NCBI RefSeq assembly: GCF_007830635.1
Contig: NZ_VLLA01000005.1
Location: 328,768 to 392,767, forward strand
Direction: 5' to 3'
Source: Bradyrhizobium huanghuaihaiense
GTDB taxonomy: Bacteria; Pseudomonadota; Alphaproteobacteria; Rhizobiales; Xanthobacteraceae
DNA length: 64,000 nt
The notes under the pieces are model-generated. The model saw only the letters and a list, made by a program, of their open reading frames with translations. It did not search any database and was not told the DNA's origin. Position numbers and translations under genes: made by a program. Below, in pieces: positions 55,219-64,000 of the stretch (position 1 is its first letter; each line of letters starts with the position of its first letter).

Positions 55219-56308
55219 GACGCGCACTCCCCAAACTGGCGGTTCGAACAGCGAGGCCGCTGGCGACATCGAACAGCGCCAGCCTCTCGGAGTGGAATTC
55301 AAGACCCACCGTCTCGCCGATCCGCACCGACGCGCTGGAGGGCAGCCGCGCCGCGACGCGTCCATGTGCCGTGTCGACGGTGACGATCTGCGTGGTGCCG
55401 AGATATTCGGCGCCGAACACCTCGCCGCGGACGGGTGCCGCGTCGGCAAAGCGAATGTGCTCAGGACGTATCCCGAGCGCCAGCGGTGCGCTCGCACGAT
55501 CCTCGCGGATCTCCGGCACTTCGACGCTGACGCTATGGAAGGCGACAGCCCGATCCCCCGACCGCAGGCCGCTTTCAAACCGCAGGAAATTCATCGGTGG
55601 CGAGCCGATGAAATCGGCTACGAACATGCTGGCGGGCCGGTCATAGACCTCTTGCGGCGAGCCGATCTGCTCGACGCGTCCCTTATTCATGACGGCGATC
55701 TGATCCGCCATCGACATCGCCTCGAGCTGGTCGTGCGTCACATAGACGGTGGTCGCACCTATGCGGTCGTGCAGGTCGCGAAGCTCGCCGCACATCAGGT
55801 GCCGAAATTCGGCATCAAGCGCCCCGAGCGGCTCATCCATCAGGAAGGCCTTCGGCCGTCTCACCATAGCGCGGCCAAGCGCGACACGCTGCCGGTCGCC
55901 GCCCGACAGTTTCGACGTCTTGCTCGACAGGAGATGCTCGATCCGCAGCAGCCGCGCGGTTTCCTGCACCCGCTCGCGAATCTCTCTCCGCCCCATGCCC
56001 TGGCACTTCAGGGGAAAGCCGATATTGCCCGCGACATTCATGTGCGGATAGAGCGCAAAGAGCTGGAACACGAAGGCGATATCGCGGGCAGCGGCGCGGC
56101 GGAAGGTCACGTCCTCGCCGTCGAGCAGGATCTTGCCCTCGGTCGGCAGTTCGAGGCCCGCGATCATGCGCAGCGTGGTGGTCTTGCCGCAGCCGGAGGG
56201 CCCGAGCATCGCGAAAAAGGTACCGTCATCGATGGTGAAGTTCGAACCTTCAACGGCTGTGAACTGATCGAACGACTTGCGCAGGTTTTCGACGCGGATT
56301 TGTGCCAT
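55211..56308 (-). CDS. ABC transporter ATP-binding protein, sugar/polyol type (first ATPase)
   Basis: This 365-residue ATPase has Walker A GPSGCGKTTT, 'FVFQLFALYPHMNVAGNIGF', the signature LSGGDRQRVALGRAM (Asp-Arg in place of the common Gln), Walker B 'FLMDEPLGALDAEFR' and a TOBE domain. The ATG at 56308 fits the MAQIRVENLRK start. It lies 10 bp after the small membrane protein gene and overlaps the second ATPase gene. Confidence 0.92.
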
Positions 56309-56318
56309 GGCTGCCGCC

Positions 56319-56519
56319 CTATTCCGGAAAATGGCTGACAATGACATAGCCAACCGTGCCGGCAAGGATCGTCACGAAGGAATAGCTGTACAGGTCGATC
56401 GACCAGGGCTGCACCAGCATGACGATGCCGCCCCCGATCAGGGTCATCGCGCCGACCTCCCAAGGCCCACGAAGGAACCAGCGAGACATTCCGCTTTTGC
56501 CAACCGCAGATCCGTTCAT
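56319..56519 (-). CDS. Small membrane protein of the ABC cassette
   Basis: This 66-residue protein has two predicted membrane helices ('GAMTLIGGGIVMLVQPW' and 'YSFVTILAGTVGYVIVS'). Its start overlaps the permease stop by four bases (ATGA). Position and size match the small GlpU-like subunit found in rhizobial glycerol ABC operons. The function is unknown, and the link is by context. Confidence 0.8.
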   Translation of the reverse strand: MNGSAVGKSGMSRWFLRGPWEVGAMTLIGGGIVMLVQPWSIDLYSYSFVTILAGTVGYVIVSHFPE

Positions 56520-57493
56520 TTGCGCACAGCTCCGAAGGTGATGCCACGCAGCAGGTGCTTGCGCAACAACACGGTGAACAGGACGATCGGGACGACGAAC
56601 AGCGTGGTCGCAGCGGCGACGGCCGGCCAGTCCTGTCCGCCTTCGCCGATGATGAAGGGGATGAAGGGCGGCATGGTCTGGGCTTCACCACTGGTAAGGA
56701 GAACCGCAAAGGCATACTCGTTCCAGGAGAAGATCAGGCAGAAGATCGCGGTTGCCGCGATTCCCGTGACGGCCTGCGGCAACACGACCTTGCGCAACGC
56801 CTGCAGCCGCGTGTAGCCGTCGACAAGCGCGGCCTCCTCGTATTCGCGCGGGATCTCGTCGATGAACCCCTTGAGCAGCCAGACGGCGAGCGAGACGTTC
56901 ACGGCCGTATAGAGTAGGATCATGCCAAGCCTGGTGTCGGTCAAGTTGAGCTGCCGGTACATCAGATAGATCGGGATCGCGACCGCGACCGGCGGCATCA
57001 TCCGCGTCGACAGGATGAAGAACAGGAGATCGTCGGCAAGCGGGATGCGAAATCGCGAGAACGCATAGGCCGCGAGCGTGCCAAGGAAGACGGCGAGGAA
57101 CGTCGAGCCGAAACCGATGATGAGCGAATTGACGAAACGCGGCACGACCTTGGAGGGGCCGGCGATCACCATGTCCCGCTGCCGCACGAGCTTGTCGTAC
57201 CAGGTCTCCGGCGGCGGCAGTTTTGCGATGAAGTCCGGCGTCTGCCGCGTGCGCACCGTGAACAGGTTCACATAGCCTTCGAGGGTCGGCTCGAACAGCA
57301 CCTTGGGCGGATAGGCAATCGCATCGCTCTGCGACTTGAACGCCGTGGCGACGATCCAGAGCAGCGGCAGGATCGTGATCACGGCATAGAGGATAACGAG
57401 ACCACCGGCGACCGCCTTTGAACGCGGCGAAGCCTCGACGATGGAGTGAGCGGTGGACTTGGCCAGGACAGATTTGGCGACGGCAGCGGTCAT
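56516..57493 (-). CDS. ABC transporter permease, MalG/UgpE type
   Basis: This 325-residue membrane protein has six helices and the EAA loop 'EEAALVDGYTRLQALRKVVLPQ'. It is the second channel subunit of the importer. The ATG at 57493 overlaps the stop of the preceding permease (ATGA). A much longer open frame upstream is only a shadow of that permease gene. Confidence 0.93.
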   Translation of the reverse strand: MTAAVAKSVLAKSTAHSIVEASPRSKAVAGGLVILYAVITILPLLWIVATAFKSQSDAIAYPPKVLFEPTLEGYVNLFTVRTRQTPDFIAKLPPPETWYDKLVRQRDMVIAGPSKVVPRFVNSLIIGFGSTFLAVFLGTLAAYAFSRFRIPLADDLLFFILSTRMMPPVAVAIPIYLMYRQLNLTDTRLGMILLYTAVNVSLAVWLLKGFIDEIPREYEEAALVDGYTRLQALRKVVLPQAVTGIAATAIFCLIFSWNEYAFAVLLTSGEAQTMPPFIPFIIGEGGQDWPAVAAATTLFVVPIVLFTVLLRKHLLRGITFGAVRK

Positions 57494-58464
57494 CGTTGCT
57501 TCACCTTGTTGAGCGCTTTGACATAGATGTTGGCTGCACCGAACACGGTCACGAACAGGATGATGGCGAGCGCGGAGGAATAGCCGGTGCGCCATTTCTC
57601 GAACGCCGCACGCTTCAGCGTGATCGACACGAGCTCCGTGGTCGAGCCCGGTCCTCCCGACGTCAGGAGGTTGACCATGTCGAACATCTTGAAGTTCTCG
57701 ATCGCACGAAACAGCACCGCGAGCATCAGGAACGGCACGGTCATCGGCAGTGTGATCGACCAGAATTGCCGCCAGGCCGAGGCGCGATCGACTTCGGCCG
57801 CCTCGTAGATGTAGTCGGGAATGGAGCGGAGCCCGGCGAGGCAGATCAGCATGACGTAGGGCGCCCACATCCAGGTGTCGACGAGCACGATGGTCCAGGG
57901 TGCGAGCGAGACCTGGCCGGTCATGCTGAACGAGCTCGGCGGCACACCGGTGAACATACTGATGAGGTAGTTGAACGGCCCGATTTGCGGCTGCAGGAGC
58001 AGCGTCCAGAAGTTGCCGACGACCGCAGGCGACAGCATCATCGGCATCAGGATGATCGTGGTCCAGAAACTGTGACCGCGAAACTGGCGGTTGATCAACA
58101 GCGCCAAGCCATACCCGATGACCACCTGTAGCGCCACCGACCAGATCACGAATTGCGCCGTGGTCTGGAGCCGGAACCAGACGTCCTCGTCGGTAAGGAT
58201 GTCGCGGAAATTATCGAGCCCGACGAACCGCAACGGCAGATAGGACATGCTGAGGTTGAGGCTGGTGAAGGACAGCCGGATCATCCACACCAGCGGAAAG
58301 ATGTTGATTGCCAGCAACAGCGCGATCGTCGGCGCAACGAACAGCCAGGCGATGGTCCGGTCCGAAAGGCCGCGGACGGGCCGCGTGGCGCGAGATCTGG
58401 CGGGCTCGCTCATACCTGCAATCGTAGCATCATCAGGTTGAAGGATCGTCGTCATCTGGTCCAT
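57490..58464 (-). CDS. ABC transporter permease, MalF/UgpA type
   Basis: This 324-residue membrane protein has six helices and the EAA-like loop 'IYEAAEVDRASAWRQFWSITLP'. The first helix follows 'LSDRTIAWLFVAPTIALLLA'. It is the first channel subunit of the importer. ATG at 58464 or 58455 may be the start; neither has a strong ribosome site. It is separated from the binding-protein gene by 153 bp containing a palindromic repeat. Confidence 0.93.
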   Translation of the reverse strand: MDQMTTILQPDDATIAGMSEPARSRATRPVRGLSDRTIAWLFVAPTIALLLAINIFPLVWMIRLSFTSLNLSMSYLPLRFVGLDNFRDILTDEDVWFRLQTTAQFVIWSVALQVVIGYGLALLINRQFRGHSFWTTIILMPMMLSPAVVGNFWTLLLQPQIGPFNYLISMFTGVPPSSFSMTGQVSLAPWTIVLVDTWMWAPYVMLICLAGLRSIPDYIYEAAEVDRASAWRQFWSITLPMTVPFLMLAVLFRAIENFKMFDMVNLLTSGGPGSTTELVSITLKRAAFEKWRTGYSSALAIILFVTVFGAANIYVKALNKVKQR

Positions 58465-58569
58465 CGGCTGGCTGGTTCGGCTTCCCCGGGATACACCCCG
58501 GGGAAACCGGTTCAGTTGACACGAGCGCCGGGTCCAAAGCGCTATGAACGCGCTTTAGCTTTATTGTTT

Positions 58570-58618
58570 GAGCATGATCTTTTCGGAAAACCGCGGCACA
58601 CTTTTCCGGATCACGCTC
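58570..58618. repeat. Palindromic intergenic repeat of Bradyrhizobium type
   Basis: The 49-bp imperfect palindrome opens with gagcatgatcttttcgg and closes with the near-complement ending gatcacgctc. It belongs to a very common dispersed family in Bradyrhizobiaceae. It lies between the binding-protein and permease genes and could attenuate or stabilise the mRNA so that the binding protein is made in excess. Confidence 0.75.
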
Positions 58619-59976
58619 TATTGCGACGCGACCTGCTTGCCCTGCTCCTTGAAGACCTTGGTCCAATCCTTGACCAGGAGATCGAGCGTCTGCTGCGCCG
58701 TGCCCTTGTCGGCAACGACGTAGTCATGCACCCGCTTCTGCATGTCGAGCAGCAGTTGCGCGTAGGACGGCTCGGCCCAGAAGTCCTTGACGATACCCAT
58801 CGACTCCAGGAATTGCGGTGCGAACGCCGCGCTCTTCGGGAAGTCGGGCGCATCGACGACCGCCTTCAGCGCCGAATAGCCGCCGAGCTGCCACCACTTC
58901 TGCTGCACGGCGGGCTGCGCGAACCACTTGATGTAGGCGAGCGCATCGTTCTTGCGGTCGGAAGTCGCGACGACCGAGATGCCCTGACCGCCGAGCTGGG
59001 TGAAGTGTCCGTTCGGACCGGCCGGATTGACGAAGAAGCCGATCTTGTCGCCGCCGACATTCGGATCCTTGTAGAGGCCGGGGAAGAAGGCGAACCAGTT
59101 CATCTGCATCGCCACCTGGCCGGATTTGAAGGCATCAAGTCCTTCCTGCATGTAGGCGTTGGTCATGCCCGGCGCGGTGCAGCACTTGTAGAGTTCCTTA
59201 TAGAACTCGAGCCCCTTGGCCGCCTCGGGTGAGTTGACGACGCCCTGCATCTGGTACGGCTTCTTGGGATTGTCGTAAGCGAAGCCGTAATTGTAGAGCA
59301 CGTTCGTCACGCCCATGGTGATGCCCTCCGAGCCGCGCTCGGTGAAGATGTAGGCGCCATAGACCTTCTTGCCGTCGATCTCGCGGCCCTGGAAGAACTC
59401 CGCGATCTGCTTCAGCTCGTCATAGGTTTTCGGCGGCGCCAGGTCTCGGCCGTACTTTGCCTTGAAAGCGGACTGAATCTCGGGCCGCGAGAACCAATCC
59501 TTGCGGTAGGTCCAGCCTACCGCATCGGCCATAGCCGGCAGCGCCCAATAGTTCGGCGAGTTCTTCGGCCACTGCGAGTAGCCGACGACCGTCGCCGGGA
59601 CGAAGTCGTCCATCGATATCTTCTCCTTGTCGAAGAAATCGTTGAGCTTGACGTACCACTTGTTCTCGGCGGCGCCGCCGATCCACTGGCTATCGCCGAT
59701 GATCAGGTCGCAGAGCTTGCCGTGGGAGTTGAGCTCGTTGAGGAAGCGATCGGCATAGCTCGTCCACGGGACGAACTCGTATTTCATCTCAATGCCGGAT
59801 TGCTTGGTAAAGTCCTTGCCGAGCTCGACCAGCGCATTGGCCGGATCCCATGCCGCCCAGCACAGCGTAAGCTGCTTGCCCTGAGCTGCGGCTTCGCCTC
59901 CGCCAAATATCCCCAGCAGCGCCGTCCCGAGGACCATGGTTGCCGTCGAGCTCCTTAGCCAATTGAATGTCCGCAT
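58618..59976 (-). CDS. ABC transporter substrate-binding protein, family 1 (sugar/polyol)
   Basis: This 452-residue periplasmic protein has a signal peptide cut near 'GGGEAAAQ|GKQLT', followed by 'LCWAAWDPANALVELGKDF' and 'FVPWTSYADRFLNELNS', typical of extracellular family 1 binding proteins. Its relatives bind sugars, glycerol or glycerol phosphates. AGAGGAAACAGAT precedes the ATG at 59976. It is the first gene of a 10-kb operon ending in dhaK, so the ligand is probably dihydroxyacetone or a similar short polyol or ketose. Confidence 0.92.
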   Translation of the reverse strand: MRTFNWLRSSTATMVLGTALLGIFGGGEAAAQGKQLTLCWAAWDPANALVELGKDFTKQSGIEMKYEFVPWTSYADRFLNELNSHGKLCDLIIGDSQWIGGAAENKWYVKLNDFFDKEKISMDDFVPATVVGYSQWPKNSPNYWALPAMADAVGWTYRKDWFSRPEIQSAFKAKYGRDLAPPKTYDELKQIAEFFQGREIDGKKVYGAYIFTERGSEGITMGVTNVLYNYGFAYDNPKKPYQMQGVVNSPEAAKGLEFYKELYKCCTAPGMTNAYMQEGLDAFKSGQVAMQMNWFAFFPGLYKDPNVGGDKIGFFVNPAGPNGHFTQLGGQGISVVATSDRKNDALAYIKWFAQPAVQQKWWQLGGYSALKAVVDAPDFPKSAAFAPQFLESMGIVKDFWAEPSYAQLLLDMQKRVHDYVVADKGTAQQTLDLLVKDWTKVFKEQGKQVASQ

Positions 59977-60149
59977 ATCTGTTTCCTCTCTCGTTGAAGC
60001 ATCTAACCCGCTCGGCGCTCCCTGCCGGAACGACGCCAAGATCCTGAAACCGAGTTTGAGGAGCGATGAGTGGAGAACGAGACGGACCATTTCCGGAAAC
60101 GGGTCCGGAAGGGCTTGGGCTCCTCCCACACATCGGCTCGATGCGTGAT

Positions 60150-60173
60150 GTTTAGTTTTTTGTAACACTAAAC
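60150..60173. promoter_or_regulatory. Operator-like inverted repeat gtttagt-N10-actaaac
   Basis: Perfect 7-bp arms lie in an AT-rich patch about 175 bp upstream of the binding-protein start. The word TTTAGT recurs a third time on the minus strand just beyond (60180-60186 region). This looks like the control site of the operon; the regulator family cannot be told. Confidence 0.5.
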
Positions 60174-60699
60174 GTATTACTAAATTTTGGAAGCCGTCAA
60201 GCCGGTTTGTCGCTAGCTAAGCGAAAAGATTTGCGACGTTCGCGCGCGCAAGCGGGATGTTCGCAGCGCAGCAAAATTGCCGAATTTTCCGGAAGATTCG
60301 ATCGCCGATCTGCCGCCGCGAGCAATCCAGCCCGCCTGGATAACCGGCGAGCCAGAAGCTGGCCAACGCCAAGCATGTTTAGCAAATGGCTTTACTGAAC
60401 GTTCAACGAAGCTCGGATCCCAGCCGCTCGACAGCCACGCACACCACGTTTCTTGATCGCAACCGTATCGAAGCCCATATCGCTGGCTTGGCGCTACCCA
60501 ACAAACGACAGGCCCATTCGTGCCGCGGGTCTTGCTCCTTCTTTGCAAGGACGCAAAGCCACCGAGCGCTGGAGGCTCGCACTCTATCGCAACGAGCAAC
60601 CTCGAGCGGGATGACGCCGGACGAGGAACAGCAACCGGGAAAACGAGATGCAAATCTATGCCGCTATTCGTAGAAATGACGGCATCTCGCCGGCAGTTT
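60174..60699. other. Intergenic region between ABC operon and giant repeat protein
   Basis: About 525 bases. A 146-codon open frame on the minus strand (60213-60653) has Arg/Ser-rich composition and no family resemblance, so I do not call it. No terminator with a clear T-run was found. Confidence 0.45.
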
Positions 60700-63600
60700 T
60701 TACGACGACACGTGTGGATCGAGATACTTGATCAGAGTTCCGCCGGCACCATCCGCTCCAACTTCGAAAGCGCCCGCTGAGTACTGTCCCAGAAGCGCGA
60801 TATGAGCTGTGTGCGTACCATCGCTTATGCTGAGCATTCCCCCGTCGCCCGCCGCATTTGCTGCATAACTGGCCGTCGTTGCCGCACCTGACAGAATATC
60901 GGCCAGGTCGAGTTGATCGTCGGCGTTCAGACCGGCGATGGCCCCCGTGAAATTGATGGAATGGTCGAGCTTCAGGGTTCCGATGGCATCAAAGTCAAAC
61001 GTTACGTCGGCTGATGCCATGCCGCCCAGTTCGAGTGTTGCGGTGCCACTAATCTGCGCCGCGCCTCCGCTGACATCGTGGTTGGCAATGATATTGCCGC
61101 CATTGGCCCAGAGCAGACCGAAGTTGGAGACCGCGCTGTCGATCACCAAACCGCCGGAGCCCGTCGCCTCCAAGGTACCCGAATTGATGACCGCGTTCGC
61201 TCCGGTATCGATCTCCAGCGAGTTGGTCCCGGTCGCGACGATGGTGCTTTGGTTGACCAGCGTCATGGTGCCCGCGCCGAGCTGGCCGGCGCCGGAAATC
61301 GTATTGTCGACGTTGGTCAGCGTCACGTCGGAAACCGCACCGCTGATGACATTTCCGATGTTGTCGGACAACAGCACTTGACCGCCGCCCTCAAGCGATA
61401 TGCCGTGTTCGATGAGCCGCAGGTCGGTCTCATTGCCGGTCGAACTCAGCGAGATTGTTCCTGTATTATGGATGATGCCGGACAACGGCAGGATTGCGCC
61501 ATCACTGATGGTCATCGTGACGGCGTTGTCGACCACAGGTGTCTGATCGAATACGAAGTCGTCGGCCGAGAGCGAGCCGGCGTCGATGCCGTCCAATGTG
61601 ATCGTTTGACCGTCGCCCAGGGTAATCACGGCATTTCCGGCCGCATCATTCGCCGCGTGCGCCTGGATGTCGGCGAACGCCGTGAACCCGGCGTAGCCGA
61701 TCAGGTCAATCTTGTCGTGCATCAGATCGAAACTGTAGACGATATCGTGTCCGATCGGCTGCGAGAACACGAGCAGATCGTTGCCGCTCGAGGCGGTGAG
61801 ATTATCATCGCCGGAGATGGCAAAGATCGGATTGCCCGGCGCGTAGGCTTCGACGTTGTCGACGATGGCTGCATTTCCGAAGCTGCCGTCGGCATTGGTC
61901 CAGGTTTCTGAGACATTGAGCACCAGCGCGCCCGTGTAGGCGCTCGGCATCGTAACGGTGAGCGAACCGACGTCATTCGTCACAACGGTCCAAGTGCCGT
62001 CACCATTCGAGGTACCTTCGCTCAGGGTCCAGCCGGAGGGAACTCCTGCGATGCTGACACTGATGTCCCCATGGATGCCGCCCGGATCAAGCAATCCAAG
62101 ATTAATCGGCTGCCCAGCAACTCCCGCTGGCGCCACTTTCTCGTTGGTGGAAGTAGTCTGCCCAAGCGCGCCCATGTTGCCGGAAACGTCGGTATAGGTG
62201 GCGGTGACAATCAGCCTTCCATTATCTTTGCCGCTCGGACTGCTTCCTGAATAGTCGAGCTGGAGGGCCCAATGAATGTTGTCCAAAGTCGTTAGAGAAA
62301 TGACCTTCACTGGAGTGGAGGTTGCGCTCAACGTGACAGGCGGACCTGAACCGCCGGTTTGCCACTGGAGATCACTGGCGTCAAAATTGCCTACGGCTTC
62401 AGAGAATGTGATCGCGACATCGGTAAACCCGCTGGCATCGGGGTTTGGATTCTGAAACACGATCGAACTGACCGACGGCGCAGTGGTATCGATCGTCGCG
62501 GCATAGCTGGCAGACAGACCGCTGACGTTTCCGGCCACGTCCGTCTGTCTCGCCGTAAACTGATAAGTTGTGCCGTTCACCAGCACGTTGCTGTCGACCT
62601 TGCTCCAGTTTCCGAGACCGTCTGCTGTCGTCGTGCCGATCGACACACCGTTCTGGAACACTGTCACGGTGCTGTTTGCTTCCGCCGTGCCATTGATGGT
62701 GAGCGACGTATCGCTGGTGATGTGGTCTCCCACCGTTCCAGTGTCGGTGGTGAATCCGGTGATAACGGGAAGGCCGACCGCTGTATCGATCGTCACCGCC
62801 TGGGTATCGGTGTTGCCGACATTGCCGGCGGTATCCACCACCCGCACCTGGTAAGTGAAGCTGGTGCTATGGGTGGTCGGATCGACGTAGCTCCAGGTCG
62901 TGCCGGTGTTCTGGGTCACATCCGCCCAGTTCGCGCCGCCGTTACTGCTGATCTGGATCTTCTCGCCCGAACCGAGGGCCGAGTTGGTGCCCGACGCCGT
63001 CAAGGTGGTGTCATTGGTGATGAAGTCGGTCGACGAAGTGCCGCTGTCGGTCGCAATCGCCGTCAAGTCAACCGTAGCAGTCGGATTCTGGGTGTCGATG
63101 GTAACGGTATCCGTTCCGGCGCTGCCGAGATTGCCGGCGGGGTCGGCGTAGCTCCCCGCCGTCACCGACACCGATCCGGCCGCAGAAACGCCGTCCGTTG
63201 CCGTGAAGGTGGCGTGATAGTGCGTGGCGTCGTCCAGCGTCAGGCCGCTGATCGTGCCGTTAGTCGCCGTGATGTCGGCGGGCGTGAAGCTGGCGCCCGG
63301 CGCCTCGCTGAAGGTGAAGGTCACGTTCGAGCTCGGCGTGCCATCGCTCAGCGATGTAGCCACGATATCGACCGCAACGGTCGGATTGACCCGATCGATA
63401 GTGACCGTATCCGTCCCCGCGCTGCCGAGATTGCCGGCGGCATCGGTATAGCTCCCCGCAGTCACCGACACCGATCCGGCCGCAGAAACGCCGTCCGTTG
63501 CCGTGAAGGTGGCGTGATAGTGCGTGGCGTCGTCCAGCGTCAGGCCGCTGATCGTGCCGTTGGTCGCCGTGATGTCGGCGGGCGTGAAGCTGGCGCCCGG

Positions 63601-64000
63601 CGCCTCGCTGAAGGTGAAGGTCACGTTCGAGCTCGGCGTGCCATCGCTCAGCGATGTGGCGACGATATCGACCGCAACGGTCGGCGGGGTCGTATCGATG
63701 ACTTGCGCAGTGGCCGACCCGGTGCCGACCACCAGATGCTCGAAGTTTCCACCTTCGGTCCCCGCGATCGTCGCGGTCAAACTCGACGAGTTGGGGGTGC
63801 TGACGACCAGTGTGCCCGTGGTCTGGCCGTCGGCGATCGTGACGTCACCCCGGTCGGTATGCACCGTGGTGACGCCATGGGAGGCGTTCGACAGCGTCGC
63901 CGTGAACGTGATGGTTGGATCATGGTCGGTCACGTTCGATGTGGAGAGGTTGACCGTCGCATCGGTGGTGGTGTCGTTGACATGGGCCGTCGCCAAGCCG
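60700..64000 (-). CDS. Giant Ig-like repeat secreted/surface protein, partial
   Basis: About 1100 C-terminal residues are present; the frame stays open through the window edge, so the N-terminus lies beyond. It is acidic, Thr/Ser/Gly/Asp rich and without cysteines in most parts. Successive bacterial Ig-like domains (about 100 residues, 'NPTVAVDIVATSLSDGTPSS' type, then 'GYTT' linkers) are followed by a C-terminal part with a calcium-binding-like 'DDNLTASSGNDLLVF' and beta-helix-like repeats ('LEATGSGGLVIDSAV'). This fits type I secreted adhesins. Two Ig units are almost identical at DNA level. Confidence 0.85.
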   Translation of the reverse strand, partial: GLATAHVNDTTTDATVNLSTSNVTDHDPTITFTATLSNASHGVTTVHTDRGDVTIADGQTTGTLVVSTPNSSSLTATIAGTEGGNFEHLVVGTGSATAQVIDTTPPTVAVDIVATSLSDGTPSSNVTFTFSEAPGASFTPADITATNGTISGLTLDDATHYHATFTATDGVSAAGSVSVTAGSYTDAAGNLGSAGTDTVTIDRVNPTVAVDIVATSLSDGTPSSNVTFTFSEAPGASFTPADITATNGTISGLTLDDATHYHATFTATDGVSAAGSVSVTAGSYADPAGNLGSAGTDTVTIDTQNPTATVDLTAIATDSGTSSTDFITNDTTLTASGTNSALGSGEKIQISSNGGANWADVTQNTGTTWSYVDPTTHSTSFTYQVRVVDTAGNVGNTDTQAVTIDTAVGLPVITGFTTDTGTVGDHITSDTSLTINGTAEANSTVTVFQNGVSIGTTTADGLGNWSKVDSNVLVNGTTYQFTARQTDVAGNVSGLSASYAATIDTTAPSVSSIVFQNPNPDASGFTDVAITFSEAVGNFDASDLQWQTGGSGPPVTLSATSTPVKVISLTTLDNIHWALQLDYSGSSPSGKDNGRLIVTATYTDVSGNMGALGQTTSTNEKVAPAGVAGQPINLGLLDPGGIHGDISVSIAGVPSGWTLSEGTSNGDGTWTVVTNDVGSLTVTMPSAYTGALVLNVSETWTNADGSFGNAAIVDNVEAYAPGNPIFAISGDDNLTASSGNDLLVFSQPIGHDIVYSFDLMHDKIDLIGYAGFTAFADIQAHAANDAAGNAVITLGDGQTITLDGIDAGSLSADDFVFDQTPVVDNAVTMTISDGAILPLSGIIHNTGTISLSSTGNETDLRLIEHGISLEGGGQVLLSDNIGNVISGAVSDVTLTNVDNTISGAGQLGAGTMTLVNQSTIVATGTNSLEIDTGANAVINSGTLEATGSGGLVIDSAVSNFGLLWANGGNIIANHDVSGGAAQISGTATLELGGMASADVTFDFDAIGTLKLDHSINFTGAIAGLNADDQLDLADILSGAATTASYAANAAGDGGMLSISDGTHTAHIALLGQYSAGAFEVGADGAGGTLIKYLDPHVSS
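63109..63687 (-). repeat. Tandem near-identical Ig-domain repeats, 300-bp period
   Basis: Segments 63109-63387 and 63409-63687 match almost base for base at a 300-bp offset and encode successive domains of the giant protein. Recent duplication or gene conversion is implied. Confidence 0.85.

Noticed and set aside
55219..55578. Extended ATPase reading frame
   Set aside because: It overlaps the first ATPase gene in another frame, and MADIVLRNISKRF at 55218 is the canonical start.
57494..57868. Extended permease reading frame
   Set aside because: The extra 125 codons lie opposite frame inside the upstream permease gene; the ATGA overlap at 57493 is the proper start.
60213..60653. 146-codon minus-strand frame
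   Set aside because: No domain, Arg/Ser/Trp-rich and no ribosome site; probably non-coding.
61078..61911. 277-codon plus-strand frame inside the giant repeat protein
   Set aside because: It is antisense to a repetitive acidic protein, which easily leaves open frames; no independent evidence.

Overview
The window looks like chromosome from a GC-rich alphaproteobacterium, most likely Bradyrhizobium or a close Nitrobacteraceae relative. The gene content (DUF1127 and DUF1289 proteins, small Omp25-type outer membrane protein, many ABC and TRAP transport genes, a PTS phosphorelay without a sugar permease) and two palindromic intergenic repeats typical of that family point this way. No rRNA, intact tRNA or CRISPR array was seen.

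Layout. (1) 1-18.6 kb is chromosome-like. It holds a CHAT caspase-like protease next to a multi-pass membrane protein cut by the window edge, an SDR/cupin/CMD/MFS operon with a divergent LysR regulator, a MarR regulator with a cysteine cluster, a YunG-like protein, a solitary TRAP binding protein, an Mrp-type P-loop ATPase, a VOC protein, a 3-hydroxyisobutyrate dehydrogenase-like enzyme, an NhaD-like antiporter, a cell-cycle-type histidine kinase behind a perfect CtrA box, a DUF1289 protein, a retropepsin-like protease and an outer membrane protein. (2) 18.64-49.5 kb appears to be two genomic islands inserted in tandem into the 5' end of dusA. A 16-bp dusA core recurs at 18640, 42124 and 49485. 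The last two copies also share about 75 bp of island end, and the last copy still carries the displaced original dusA start. Island 1 carries an amino-acid-type ABC transporter plus three FAD amine/amino-acid oxidases under an IclR regulator, an isochorismatase, two paralogous OmpR regulators, a 2-keto-acid decarboxylase/FAD oxidase pair, a broken isochorismatase, LysR plus a ring-cleaving dioxygenase, a hybrid histidine kinase and a flavin monooxygenase. Island 2 carries essentially one gene, a nearly 2000-residue Ser/Thr-kinase/ATPase/histidine-kinase fusion. No integrase remains recognisable. (3) 49.7-60.0 kb is one long leftward operon: a sugar/polyol-type ABC importer with a small membrane subunit, followed by DhaL, DhaM, HPr, Enzyme I, a small DNA-binding-like protein and DhaK. 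(4) 60.7 kb to the end is the C-terminal part of a very large repetitive Ig-like secreted or surface protein.

How genes work together. The 60-to-50 kb operon probably imports a short polyol or ketotriose and phosphorylates it with phosphate from PEP via EI, HPr and DhaM to DhaL/DhaK. The 26-to-19 kb operon probably imports an amine or N-methylated amino acid and oxidises it with three flavin oxidases. The 30-37 kb block looks like an aromatic or aryl-keto-acid catabolic set flanked by duplicated response regulators.

Limits: family calls come from motif reading only. Start codons were chosen from ribosome binding sites, overlaps and domain boundaries. GC statements are qualitative.
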